64,000 bases of DNA from Scalesia atractyloides (GCA_947069175.1 CAMTDV010000027.1:44467369-44531368); one strand, 5' to 3'; numbered from the stretch's first letter, positions 1 through 11,171 are shown. The notes: a model not told the origin generated them from the sequence alone. Translations and numbers: made by a program.

Positions 1-76
1 ATTTGATTTGAGTTTATTTAAACAATTTGACCCCCTTTTACTCAAAAGAACAGTTAACTCTTTCTGTTTTTCTTAT

Positions 77-286
77 TCAGCTAACAAAATTTTGTTTTGT
101 TTCCGATAGTTTGTCAACCTTACCTTGTAATTCAGTGCAATTATGACAATTATGACTTACGGATTGAAATTGTACTTGTACCTCTGCTATAAGCTTGTCT
201 ATATCATCCATGCACACTGTAGTTCTTACATCCTTCTCAGCTTCCTTCTTCTCTTCTTTCTTAGCAACTGTTTCTTCAATCTTCAC
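77..286 (-). pseudogene. Copia gag/pol spacer fragment, coiled-coil-like
   Basis: A short minus-strand frame downstream of the gag fragment in element order. It is Lys/Glu-rich at the start and contains a paired-cysteine patch (HNCHNC), then a heptad-like stretch. Similar Glu/Lys-rich and CxxC segments occur in the gag C-terminal spacer of the Copia gag copy at 58200 in this window (KPCKKCAEPCNEC). The region between this frame and the gag N-terminus is out of frame, so it is read as one decayed gag gene. Confidence 0.4.
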
Positions 287-353
287 AGCTCCAGTCTCAG
301 GTAAACATGCTTGTTCACATGTACTTTATCTTGAAGAACTCTGATAACGTTTC

Positions 354-737
354 CTAAAGCTTCCCACAGCTTCTAGACGATTCATACCTATTACAAATGT
401 GTTTCAGATCAGTTGGCAAGGACATCTTTATCGTTGCTAAAGCTTTCTTCTCAGCATCATACATATGTTTCTCTGAGTCTTCCATCTTCTCATACGACAG
501 TACCAGAATTCTCCCGTTAACTCGATGTGTGGGAGCAATGTACCCATCAATCATACAGTTCCACATCTTAGAATCTTCACTTTGAACAAATGACTTAAAC
601 CTCTTTTTCCAGTCTACATATTGTTCAGCATTTATCAACTTTGGGTAGTTATTAACACCCTCACTCATATTGTTCAATCTGACCATCTTTAACATGCAGA
701 GTATCAGTCTAAATGGATTTTGGTATACCTGTGTCAA
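354..737 (-). pseudogene. Copia gag N-terminal fragment
   Basis: The minus-strand reading frame resembles the N-terminal gag region of plant Copia elements (UBN2/DUF4219 type). It includes NAEQYVDWKKRFKSFVQ and a later Met-rich, acidic stretch typical of the capsid-like domain. The likely start is the Met of MSEGVNNY inside the frame, because the residues before it look like read-through of the leader. The frame stops after about 127 codons and the zinc knuckle is absent, so the gene is truncated and non-functional. Family membership is inferred from residue pattern only. Confidence 0.6.
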
Positions 738-1119
738 AATCCAAATCTAACTTCTCTCCTGGTCCTTCTTTGTGTTTTACCGTAACCATACCGAATAAAA
801 AACGTTCAAAATTTGTCTGGAAAGTGTAATTACCAAATTGTACCATTAGACTCGTCTCGACGATACAAATCCAATGATGTATAGTGTCCGATAGAGATTT
901 CTTGTGCCTCTCTTCTGATCCAAATCTAACCTCTCTTCTGGTCCTTCTTCGTTTTTTTGTCCTAAAAATTACACGAGTCTAACCGTGTAGTCGGTTTGTC
1001 AATATTGTCTATGGATCAAATTTTGTGTACGAGAACGTTTAACTCCGGTTACGTCAGCTGGTTAACTTTCCACCTTTGTGGGTACAACTCGGACCAGTAC
1101 CGAATTCGAAACAGTAACT

Positions 1120-1650
1120 CGGATTAACAATCCGAGATGGAATCTCGGAACAGTGATCCGAGATATTAATCCGAGATGATGATTCGGAACAGTGATCCGA
1201 GATGGTATTAGAGATGATCCGAGATGGTATTCGAGATGATCCGAGATACTAATCCGAGATGGTGATTCGGAACAGTGATCCGAGATGGTATTAGAGATGA
1301 TCTGAGATGATCCAAGATGACCCGAGATGGTATTCGAGATGATCCGAGATCAATACAAAAAATCCAAGATACACTGTTATGATCCGAGATGCAATCCGAG
1401 ATGAACACCTGTGATCCGAGATGCACTGTTCTGGTCCGAGATGCAAGTACTCTGATCCGAGATGCTTCACTGATGATCCGAGATGCAATCCGAGATGGTT
1501 AGAAATCAACACTAATGATCCGTGATGTACTTTTCCTAATCCGAAATGCAAGTTTCCAAGATGCAAATTTTTGATCCGAGATGCTTTCTCTTATGATCCG
1601 AGATGCACTTCTTCTATCCGATATGCTTACTGTTTATCCGAAATAGCAAC
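1120..1650. repeat. Degenerate short tandem repeat, consensus GATCCGAGATG
   Basis: About 530 bp consist of variants of GATCCGAGATG at irregular 10-25 bp spacing, with about 25 recognisable copies, some as AATCCGAGATG or GATCCGAAATG. On the element's coding strand the unit reads CATCTCGGATC. It lies between the primer site and gag, in the untranslated leader. The nested Copia element at 26576-26980 has an equivalent array of TTCGGATT/TTCCGGATT units in the same place, so this is a family trait and not a chance satellite. Confidence 0.9.
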
Positions 1651-1757
1651 AAAACCCTAGAACAGCCGTCAAAACTTCGAATCAGCCTTCAAAAACGCCC
1701 AAGACTTCAACTTTTTCTGCTGTAACGATTCTGAACCGAGCAAAATAAGAGCCGAAT

Positions 1758-1770
1758 GCTCTGATACCAA
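1758..1770 (-). other. Primer-binding site (initiator tRNA-Met type)
   Basis: In reverse complement this reads TTGGTATCAGAGC, the standard plant Copia primer site complementary to the 3' end of initiator tRNA-Met. It sits one base from the LTR terminus, which fixes the orientation of the element as minus. Confidence 0.9.
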
Positions 1771-1771
1771 T

Positions 1772-2181
1772 TGTAGGTCCTCTAATCTGTATGGATCTTC
1801 ATAGGATCGTTTATCCAACCTAGAGTGCGGAATCCCCTAGATAATATTTCAAAGAAAACGAACAAGAATACGAACACAATCACTTTCAATCAGTCATCTA
1901 TTGATTATCCAACACGAATGTTTATAATCAATTCAAGACTCACTAGAAATCTCTCAGCCACTCTCTGTAGATTTCTCACACTCCTTTCTCTATGTTTTTC
2001 CAACTCACTCCAAACCCTGATGCATAACATGTATATATACTACATGTCTGCATACTAGGCTTTAGACTGGGCTAGGCCATTCTCCAAGGCCATTACAACT
2101 CTAACCAAGCTAAACACAAATGCTAAGCCTAATACAAAATATCCAAAGTTTAAACTATTTAACTATCAAGCTGTTGTCACA
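1772..2181 (-). repeat. Copia LTR (5' LTR of the minus-strand element)
   Basis: The terminal dinucleotides are TG at 1772 and CA at 2180-2181 on the plus strand. One side is the primer site and the other is Gypsy integrase sequence that resumes at once. A TATA-like palindrome GTATATATAC at 2031-2040 is a plausible minus-strand promoter. The partner LTR lies outside the window, so the exact right end is inferred from where integrase homology begins. Confidence 0.75.
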
Positions 2182-2818
2182 AATATGCACCAATAGGAAG
2201 TGTCTAATAGGCAAAATAAAGAGATTTTGAAAAAGAACGTTCGGCCAGACATTAAGGATTGGTCAACAAAGTTGAACGATGCTTTATGGACCTATCGAAC
2301 GACACATAAAACACCTATTGGCACTACACCTTATAACTTAGTTTACGGTAAAAATTGTCATTTGTTGGTTGAGCATGTTTATCATACATTTTCGGCTATT
2401 AAAGAAGCTAATGTCAAATATGATGATGCAGGTAAGGAACGTAAGTTACAGCTATGCGAGTTGGAAGAGATTCGGGAGGAGGCATATGAGTGTGCTTCGA
2501 AATACAAAGATGGCATGAAGAGAGCACATGATGCCAAATTGAAGACGAAGGAGTTCGTTGTAGGTCAAAGGTTTGGCTTTACAACTAAAGGCTCAAATTC
2601 TTCTTGGGTAAGTTCAAGAGTAAGTGGATGAGCCCATTCGTTGTTACATGGGTCGGAAAGTTGGGAGATGTTACCATCGAGGACCTGAAGGATTGGTCGA
2701 AGCAAACGGTCAATGGTCATCACCTTAAACCGTTTTTGATGTTAACAAGGAGAAGAATGATGCAAACACGGAGTTGGTAAGCTTCTTGGTAAGTGAGCCA
2801 ACTTATGAGGTCAACTAA
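2182..2818 (+). pseudogene. Gypsy integrase C-terminal region, frameshifted
   Basis: The frame at 2200-2631 contains NRQNKEILKKNV, DALWTYRTTHKTPIGTTPYN and a LVYGK-type motif, the hallmark end of the integrase core and the start of the C-terminal region in Athila/Tat elements. Near 2575-2600 the frame shifts: the expected continuation (a FNSRLKLFPGKL-like stretch, then a PFVVT and LKPF motif) is found in another frame up to about 2815. The N-terminal HHCC and most of the DDE core are missing because the Copia element cuts in at 2181. Non-functional. Confidence 0.85.
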
Positions 2819-3771
2819 CATCTGTGTAGAGTTTTGTACAATTTTCATTATTTGTTTTTTCGTATTGTTCTTTGTTTTATCGTTTTCGTCTCGTACTAAT
2901 CTCTTTAATGTGTGAAGCTCCGGACATCACAAATGGGTCATGAAGATGTAAGGTATGTCTTAGACTTATTGTGTATATGGGGACAATACGTGATTTTTCG
3001 GGGGGGGGGGGGGTAGGAATCATAAACGATTGCTTGTTAGTAATCTTAAAACCGTAAAAATCCACAAAAAGATTTTGATGACTTTTAGGATTTTTTCTAG
3101 CCAAGGTCTCTTTTATGGAAGTCATTTGTTTTTGTCCATATTTTCAAAAAAAAAAAGGAAAAGGAGGGACCGTCGGTGACGGGGCATCAAGCCATCGTCG
3201 ACAGCTTATGGAAAGGGGGCGTCGGGTTAAAAGTTGCGTAGACAGACCATTAAGGCGTAGGAGCTTTTTGGGAATTTTAGGGTGCGTCGGCGACGGGCCA
3301 AGGGGGGCCGTGGCGACGGTTTGTGGTTTGTCAGCTGATGCTCACTTATCTCCAGCGGAAAAACTCAAACCCAAACTCATTTTTTCCTATCCAAACCCAA
3401 TGCGAACTCAGTATTAGCCACACATTTGAACCAGGAATCACCCAAACTGATCCACAAGTGTTCAAACAATAAACCTTCTGCATTCACAACCTCTCAAACT
3501 CTCCTAACCACTTCATCTTCTTCCTCTAGCCTTCCCTAGAACCCTAAAACCTTCAAGCTCTCATAACTTCTTCAATCCTTCATCAAATCCAGTGATTCTT
3601 AAGCCTAACTTGTGTAGTTTTTCAAGAGGAACAAAACCCCAATCATGGTTTTCATCAATTCTTGCTTGTTTGCAAGATTTTTGAACTTGATTTTTTGGGT
3701 TTTTGCAAGGGTGTTCTTCACGTTATTGATTTTCATCTTTTCTTAGTTTCTTTTAGTCTACATCATTAAAG
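2819..3771 (+). other. Spacer between pol and ORF1, GC-rich patches, poly-G run
   Basis: No supported gene. It contains a run of 15 G at 3000-3014, then GC-rich patches (3165-3320) with repeated CGTCGGNGACGG-type motifs in an otherwise AT-rich setting. From about 3340 to 3770 it is rich in C/T and CAA, like a plant 5' leader, and ends in a donor-like AAAG/GTATGA at 3771-3772. This is consistent with a separate transcription unit for the following ORF, which is an inference. Confidence 0.5.
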
Positions 3772-4199
3772 GTATGAAATTTACTTGAATTTGAGCATAG
3801 TTATCATACAGTTTGTTAATTTCTTCTGAAATGTTGAACTATTTGTTTAAGAGTAGGTTGTTTATGATAATGTATGATCTTTTAGCTTGAATTTATGGGT
3901 GAACACATGATTTGGGTGGGGATTGAACATGCAACAAATATGGTGATGTGATTACACTCATTTGTTCACACGATTAAACATGAACATAATGTTGAACCAT
4001 GTTGAAATCTTATGAACTTAGGATTAAACATGAAAAAAATATTTTGTAGATGTTAAATTTTCTTACTTTGGAAGTTTAACTGAGCTAGTTTACATCTAAA
4101 GGATAATTGGGGTTCAACATCATATGTTATGTTTGAAGTTTGAGTTGTATTGAAATTTTGAGGTTATATTGATCGTTCTCTTTGTGTTGTTGCTTGTAG
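3772..4199 (+). other. Predicted 5' intron before the ATHILA ORF1-like gene
   Basis: The interval starts GTATGA and ends TTGCTTGTAG, is T-rich throughout, and stops 2 bp before the ATG at 4202. Env-like ORFs of Athila/Calypso elements are thought to be expressed from spliced RNA with an acceptor just upstream, which fits. Splicing is inferred from sequence signals only. Confidence 0.5.
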
Positions 4200-4201
4200 T
4201 C

Positions 4202-6070
4202 ATGGCAAGTCGGAAGGGGAGCAAGACTATGGGTCAAGGTTCATCTTCGGGAGCCGGGTCGGCTTCCGGGTTTATTCGGAGTAAATCTGAACAATTAAGT
4301 AATGGGGAGGAGAATGATGGAAGGTTATATAGACAAGCTTGGGTTTGGGAAGAGTTTAGAGACAGTAATATTGGTAACACATGGAATGAAAAAAAGAAGA
4401 GACCACTATCAAGGTTTAATGACAAATGCATTGATTGTGGAAATGGAAGATGGTGACTAGAGTAACTACTACTTTCCCGGAGAGGTTGAACTAGAAAGGG
4501 GGTTGAACGTGGACGAGTTTCGAACGATTGGGGTCGTCCAAATGTTTGAGAGCTGTGAGGACATCACAGTACGGGTGTACTTGACGGCAATGTGTGAATA
4601 GTTGGACTCATTGAGATTTAACAACAAGGATGGTCCACTGAACACATGGCAGTTGGTCGGTGACACAGGAAGGGGTCAGATGGTAATGTCTTTCAAGACG
4701 ATGAACTGTATAGCACAATTCGACTCATTAGGGGTTGACGAGTACACCTACTATACCATGGATAAATTCCTAGACAACAAGATGAATACCAAGGACTCGG
4801 AAGGTATGATTGGGTCGGTGTTACCTTATTCTGATGGCAGGACTGCCTTGAGGAATGATCTATCAGTTGAAGGGAAAATCCTTCAACACATCTCGTTAGA
4901 GAATGTGATGGTACGGTTCGGAGACCATGGAAAGGTGAAAGGGCTGGATTGTCGGGTATTGCATTCGTTGTTGTTTGGGTCGCCAAAGTTGTCATGGTGA
5001 CATATTGTGATGACGAATACATGGGATACCCGTGAGTCGTGTACTCAGAAGATGATACGGTATGTTCGGTTGATCAGCGCCATGATAGTGCAACAAAATT
5101 GTTTACCACTGGAAGCACTATGGGTTTCAAAACTAGTGGATCAGATTTGCTTCGCATCAATGAAGCAACATTGGAGAATCTAGGTTCAAGTTTTTCACCA
5201 ATATACGGTGTCTGATGATCAAGGACAACTTTAGTACATCGATCCGAGTGCGGCACAAGAAGCCGTAAGAGAGGAAGAGATGGTAGATAAGGAGAATGAG
5301 GATGAGCCTCCCAGTCCGAGGGGACCGCGTCGAAGATATGCTCGGCTACACCGGGAAATATCGGCAGGTGTGGCAACCTTTGTAAGCTACCGACATAACC
5401 CGGGGCATTGTGATTATAATCGGGGACAGATAGCTGTATATGATAATGTCTCCGCGGGTATTAGGGAAAATCGAGAATATGAGCAACAAAGACGACAATG
5501 GGAGCAGGATTTTCAAGCTCAACAACAAGCTCGGTGGGTAGCTCGTTGGGCTGAAGAAGCTGCCCACCAAGCTAGGCAACAAGAGCAATGGGAAGAACAA
5601 CAGATAAGGTGGGCTATGCAGCAATCTTAGTGGGAACAAAATGAGATGCATAGGGTACAAGAGTCGGCTCGGAGATGAGCTTGGGAGGATGAGCAAGACC
5701 GCCCTGAATTGAACATAAAACTATGGAGGACCGACGATGGGGTGCAATGGCTATAACTCAAGCAATTGCAACAAATAATTTCAAACACCTCCATGACTAA
5801 GTAAGGCACCATCGAGATTATATGGCAGGTCTTCAGTGCCAAGAACACACACCTTGGAGGCGTTATGAGCACCTTCCCGTACTTGCAGGGCCTTCAGATC
5901 CATCTCCTCATTGGCCTGAAGGAGTTAGCTCTAGTTATGTCCTGCCACAGTTTCAACAACCGACCAAAGGGGAAATGGGTCCCCTCGATGATTACTGCAA
6001 GATGATGGAGTCTCTAACTGGTTTTCCGTTTCAACCATACCCACCAGTCGATCCAAACGAGCACTACTAG
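4202..6070 (+). pseudogene. ATHILA ORF1 / env-like protein, decayed
   Basis: The start MASRKGSKTMGQGSSS follows the predicted acceptor. In-frame stops and shifts break the protein into pieces: about 4202-4456 (Ser/Gly-rich N-terminus, then WVWEEFRD), 4480-5000 (a segment with VDEFRTIGV, MSFKTMNCIAQFDSLGVDEY and a VLHSLLFG motif), 5280-5630 (acidic linker, then a Gln/Arg/Trp-rich heptad-like region likely to form a coiled coil) and 5822-6070 (Pro-rich tail). The middle part has the layout of the ATHILA ORF-1 family, which lies downstream of pol in Athila elements. Its biochemical role is unknown. At least five disabling changes make it non-functional. Confidence 0.6.
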
Positions 6071-7000
6071 AGATAGTGCGTGGTATTTTGTTGTTGTTGT
6101 TGTTGTATATTTTCCTTATTTTAGTTAGTTTATTTTTCTTTCATCTGTTTTGTTTTATTTAGTAGTTAAATGAACTTTGTGGCTATGTTCCCTATATAAC
6201 CCTCACGAGACCAACTCATCCTCCCGAGCTATCGGAAGGTTTAAAAGGGCTTGTTGCATAAGCTAAATGCAATCGTGATTCCTACCAAAATGAGTTAGGT
6301 TTGTTTTTGTTGTAAAATATTTCTACAAAATCAAAGTTGTATAAAAATATGGCTTGGTAAATTCTTTATAAAATAGTAGAAATAGGTGACTAAGAAATTT
6401 TGATGGTTGTGAGAAGCTCGCTTCTATATGAGGGTTGAGATTTGTAGGTACATTATGTTCGCGAGACGACTATTTTTGTTGAATAATGAAGAGCACACGA
6501 GGAATGAGCGAAAACAAGGTGCATACGTTTCTTTTTAGATTATATTTTTAGCTTTCTAATAAGTGGATTGTTTTTTATATTTTATTTACCGGGGTGAAAA
6601 TTTGGGGATGTTAGCCGTGTCACATCCCTTGTGCGTTTTAAAAGCTTTATTCTTACATATTGAGGACAATGTTGACCTCAAAGTGTGGGGACGGGGGGAG
6701 AAAAAGTTTTCCGATTTGACCCATTCATTTAAACACTACACATTGAGGACAATGTTGACCTCAAGTGTGGGGATGGGGGAAATTTTCAAAAAATTTTCAA
6801 AATGTCTTTGTTTGAAGCAATCTAAAAAGCACAACTAATTAAGTCAATGAGGGATGGCACAACCCATGTGGTCTTTTTCATGGTCAAGTTCAAATTAATA
6901 ACATGACGGGTATTTAGCAGGTGGTTATTTGGGAATAATCTGCTTAAGAAACTTGTATTTTGTGCATATCATATACCATACCCTTTGTACGTGAGATTTT
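6071..7000 (+). other. 3' untranslated region of the Gypsy element with a duplicated motif
   Basis: Noncoding. A TTG microsatellite lies near 6088-6105. The motif ATTGAGGACAATGTTGACCT, followed by CAA(A)GTGTGGGGA and a G-rich tract, occurs twice, at 6659-6701 and 6742-6780, about 83 bp apart. The same style of motif precedes the polypurine tract in many plant Athila/Tat elements, so a short tandem duplication has copied it. The rest, up to the tandem array at 7001, shows no gene. Confidence 0.65.
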
Positions 7001-8392
7001 GAGCCGCTTTACACATCATAGATATATGCATATACTTCTTGGTTTAAGTGGACCATTAGTCGCGTATTGTAGAATTTGCAACTTTTAATGCGTTTGAGAC
7101 CATAGACCAAATACAAGCAACAAAAATGATTAAGGCATTAAGTAAACCTTTTTCGTTTTACACCATTATATATCCTTACCCGAAATCAATCCCTTAGTCG
7201 CCAACTTTGAGCCTAAACCTTTTGCCATTTAGCATTTGACCGTTGAGCCTTATATCTTTAACCCGTGTGATGAAACTTGATTTTAGAATTAGTTTTGTGA
7301 CTTTAAAAAAATAGAAATTCAGAAAATATCATGAAAAAGAATAGAAAATCGTTGAGAAAAGCACAAAAATATGTATTGATAGTTTGTGGAATAAAAGGCG
7401 AAATTATTTGCCTCTTAGTTTGTTTATTCGTAGTAGTCGTTTTTAGAAGTAGTTGCGTATGTAATAAAATCGAGTTTTCATCACCTTAGCCACTTTCAAA
7501 TTATCCTATTCCATACCCTTAGCCTAGCTCGTTACAACCCTTTAAAGACCTTTGACTTGTTCTTAGTACTTCTGTTCGGTGGTGGAGAATGATTGAGTTG
7601 CAAGCCTATGCGGGTACGTGTTCTAATCAGTTTGAGTGATTACATCAAAAGTGCTAATGCATCATCTATTAGCCAATTTTTAAACCGAGTGGAGAAAACA
7701 TTGTGAGGGGTGTGTATGACTTGTAAGTTCCAAGGGCAGGTTAATCTTGGATAACCATTCTTATGTGATTAATCACTTTACCACTAAATATGTTAAAAAT
7801 TGTAAGAATCATGAACCGAGTATGACAATAGACCTTAGCTTATGTCTCGAGAATGGGAAGTGTCTTTTTCGTTCGACCCACGTGAAATGAAAAACAGATT
7901 TGCTTAAGGGCAAGCAAAAGACAAGTGTGGGGATGTGATGCGTGGTAATAAACCGGTGCTTTATTATGCTTAAGTTCATCTTTTTACATAACTTTTAATT
8001 TCGAATAGCTTACTTTTGATTGGATTTGTGTTTTGCAGGTCTTACAGAGTTTGAGGAGCTATTTGGGAGCTTTACAGAGCATCGGGACAGAAAACGGGTC
8101 AACCGGGAGTGCGAAATGGAAAAATCAGAAAACAAGAAATGGAGAGGTCGCCGCCGACGCTCTCCTGGGCCGTAGGCGACGCCCTCCAGAAAGTCCCGTC
8201 AGATGATTTGTTGCGTAGGCAGTGGTTTAGGCTGTCGTGAGTTTCCTGACCAACTAGGGGCCGACGCCGACGCCCTGATGGGCCGTAGTAGGCGACGCCC
8301 CTCCCTTATCATGATCGTGAAATTTCAATCTTTAATGTTTGGGGACGGGTTATATCATTTGTTTTGACCATTTTCAGGGAGTTACGTATTTT
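7001..8392 (+). repeat. Array unit 1
   Basis: 1392 bp. The left border is the single-copy element sequence GTACGTGAGATTTT. Private variants include an extra A in AAGCAACAAAAATG near 7118, AGCCTAGCTCGTTAC (others AGCCTAGCCCGTTAC) near 7525, and CTTAGTACTTCTG near 7564. The LTR start within it is at 7934. Confidence 0.95.
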
Positions 8393-9782
8393 GAGCCGCT
8401 TTACACATCATAGATATATGCATATACTTCTTGGTTTAAGTGGACCATTAGTCGCGTATTGTAGAATTTGCAACTTTTAATGCGTTTGAGACCATAGACC
8501 AAATACAAGCACAAAAATGATTAAGGCATTAAGTAAACCTTTTCGTTTTTACACCATTATATATCCTTACCCGAAATCAATCCCTTAGTCGCCAACTTTG
8601 AGCCTAAACCTTTTGCCATTTAGCATTTGACCGTTGAGCCTTATATCTTTAACCCGTGTGATGAAACTTGATTTTAGAATTAGTTTTGTGACTTTAAAAA
8701 AATAGAAATTCAGAAAATATCATGAAAAAGAATAGAAAATCGTTGAGAAAAGCACAAAAATATGTATTGATAGTTTGTGGAATAAAAGGCGAAATTATTT
8801 GCCTCTTAGTTTGTTTATTCGTAGTAGTCGTTTTTAGAAGTAGTTGCGTATGTAATAAAATCGAGTTTTCATCACCTTAGCCACTTTCAAATTATCCTAT
8901 TCCATACCCTTAGCCTAGCCCGTTACAACCCTTTAAAGACCTTTGACTTGTTCTTAGTATTTCTGTTCGGTGGTGGAGAATGATTGAGTTGCAAGCCTAT
9001 GCGGGTACGTGTTCTAATCAGTTTGAGTGATTACATCAAAAGTGCTAATGCATCATCTATTAGCCAATTTTTAAACCGAGTGGAGAAAACATTGTGAGGG
9101 GTGTGTATGACTTGTAAGTTCCAAGGGCAGGTTAATCTTGGATAACCATTCTTATGTGATTAATCACTTTACCACTAAATATGTTAAAAATTGTAAGAAT
9201 CATGAACCGAGTATGACAATAGACCTTAGCTTATGTCTCGAGAATGGGAAGTGTCTTTTTCGTTCGACCCACGTGAAATGAAAAACAGATTTGCTTAAGG
9301 GCAAGCAAAAGACAAGTGTGGGGATGTGATGCGTGGTAATAAACCGGTGCTTTATTATGCTTAAGTTCATCTTTTTACATAACTTTTAATTTCGAATAGC
9401 TTACTTTTGATTGGATTTGTGTTTTGCAGGTCTTACAGAGTTTGAGGAGCTATTTGGGAGCTTTACAGAGCATCGGGACAGAAAACGGGTCAACCGGGAG
9501 TGCGAAATGGAAAAATCAGAAAACAAGAAATGGAGAGGTCGCCGCCGACGCTCTCCTGGGCCGTAGGCGACGCCCTCCAGAAAGTCCCGTCAGATGATTT
9601 GTTGCGTAGGCAGTGGTTTAGGCTGTCGTGAGTTTCCTGACCAACTAGGGCCGACGCCGACGCCCTGATGGGCCGTAGTAGGCGACGCCCCTCCCTTATC
9701 ATGATCGTGAAATTTCAATCTTTAATGTTTGGGGACGGGTTATATCATTTGTTTTGACCATTTTCAGGGAGTTACGTATTTT
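8393..9782 (+). repeat. Array unit 2
   Basis: 1390 bp, close to the array consensus. It differs mainly in homopolymer length, for example CTTTTCGTTTTTACACC near 8540, and in ACTAGGGCCG for ACTAGGGGCCG near 9645. Confidence 0.95.
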
Positions 9783-11171
9783 GAGCCGCTTTACACATCA
9801 TAGATATATGCATATACTTCTTGGTTTAAGTGGACCATTAGTCGCGTATTGTAGAATTTGCAACTTTTAATGCGTTTGAGACCATAGACCAAATACAAGC
9901 ACAAAAATGATTAAGGCATTAAGTAAACCTTTTCGTTTTACACCATTATATATCCTTACCCGAAATCAATCCCTTAGTCGCCAACTTTGAGCCTAAACCT
10001 TTTGCCATTTAGCATTTGACCGTTGAGCCTTATATCTTTAACCTGTGATGAAACTTGATTTTAGAATTAGTTTTGTGACTTTAAAAAAATAGAAATTCAG
10101 AAAATATCATGAAAAAGAATAGAAAATCGTTGAGAAAAGCACAAAAATATGTATTGATAGTTTGTGGAATAAAAGGCGAAATTATTTGCCTCTTAGTTTG
10201 TTTATTCGTAGTAGTCGTTTTTAGAAGTAGTTGCGTATGTAATAAAATCGAGTTTTCATCACCTTAGCCACTTTCAAATTATCCTATTCCATACCCTTAG
10301 CCTAGCCCGTTACAACCCTTTAAAGACCTTTGACTTGTTCTTAGTATTTCTGTTCGGTGGTGGAGAATGATTGAGTTGCAAGCCTATGCGGGTACGTGTT
10401 CTAATCAGTTTGAGTGATTACATCAAAAGTGCTAATGCATCATCTATTAGCCAATTTTTAAACCGAGTGGAGAAAACATTGTGAGGGGTGTGTATGACTT
10501 GTAAGTTCCAAGGGCAGGTTAATCTTGGATAACCATTCTTATGTGATTAATCACTTTACCACTAAATATGTTAAAAATTGTAAGAATCATGAACCGAGTA
10601 TGACAATAGACCTTAGCTTATGTCTCGAGAATGGGAAGTGTCTTTTTCGTTCGACCCACGTGAAATGAAAAACAGATTTGCTTAAGGGCAAGCAAAAGAC
10701 AAGTGTGGGATGTGATGCGTGGTAATAAACCGGTGCTTTATTATGCTTAAGTTCATCTTTTTACATAACTTTTAATTTCGAATAGCTTACTTTTGATTGG
10801 ATTTGTGTTTTTGCAGGTCTTACAGAGTTTGAGGAGCTATTTGGGAGCTTTACAGAGCATCGGGACAGAAAACGGGTCAACCGGGAGTGCGAAATGGAAA
10901 AATCAGAAAACAAGAAATGGAGAGGTCGCCGCCGACGCTCTCCTGGGCCGTAGGCGACGCCCTCCAGAAAGTCCCGTCAGATGATTTGTTGCGTAGGCAG
11001 TGGTTTAGGCTGTCGTGAGTTTTCCTGACCAACTAGGGGCCGACGCCGACGCCCTGATGGGCCGTAGTAGGCGACGCCCCTCCCTTATCATGATCGTGAA
11101 ATTTCAATCTTTAATGTTTGGGGACGGGTTATATCATTTGTTTTGACCATTTTCAGGGAGTTACGTATTTT
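9783..11171 (+). repeat. Array unit 3
   Basis: 1389 bp. Private changes are TTTAACCTGTGATG, lacking a CGTG-type step found in other units, near 10040, GTGTGGGATGTG with one G fewer at the polypurine tract near 10708, and GTGTTTTTGCAGG with one extra T near 10805. Confidence 0.95.

Larger units (their letters stand above)
1..2181 (-). mobile_element. Copia LTR retrotransposon, 5' part, minus strand
   Basis: Read on the minus strand the order is LTR (2181 to 1772), primer-binding site (1770 to 1758), a repeat-rich leader (about 1650 to 1000) and gag remnants (737 to 77). The element runs off the left edge, so pol and the other LTR are not visible. The leader at about 1000-1100 closely matches, in reverse complement, the leader of the nested element at 26990-27080 (shared stretch around GGTGGAAAGTTAACCAGCTG), so the two belong to one family. 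The right LTR end abuts Gypsy integrase sequence, which shows insertion into an older Gypsy element. Confidence 0.85.

Noticed and set aside
1208..1566. Minus-strand frames rich in HLGS and ISDHL repeats, like a repeat protein
   Set aside because: Translation of the GATCCGAGATG repeat array in a noncoding leader.
5346..5696. Minus-strand Leu/Ser-rich frames across 5074-5872
   Set aside because: Antisense shadows of the Gln/Arg-rich ATHILA-ORF1-like region.
10793..10984. Open frames inside array units (for example 63 codons in unit 3)
   Set aside because: They come from the LTR start and GC-rich block, are disrupted by 1-bp changes in other units and match no family.
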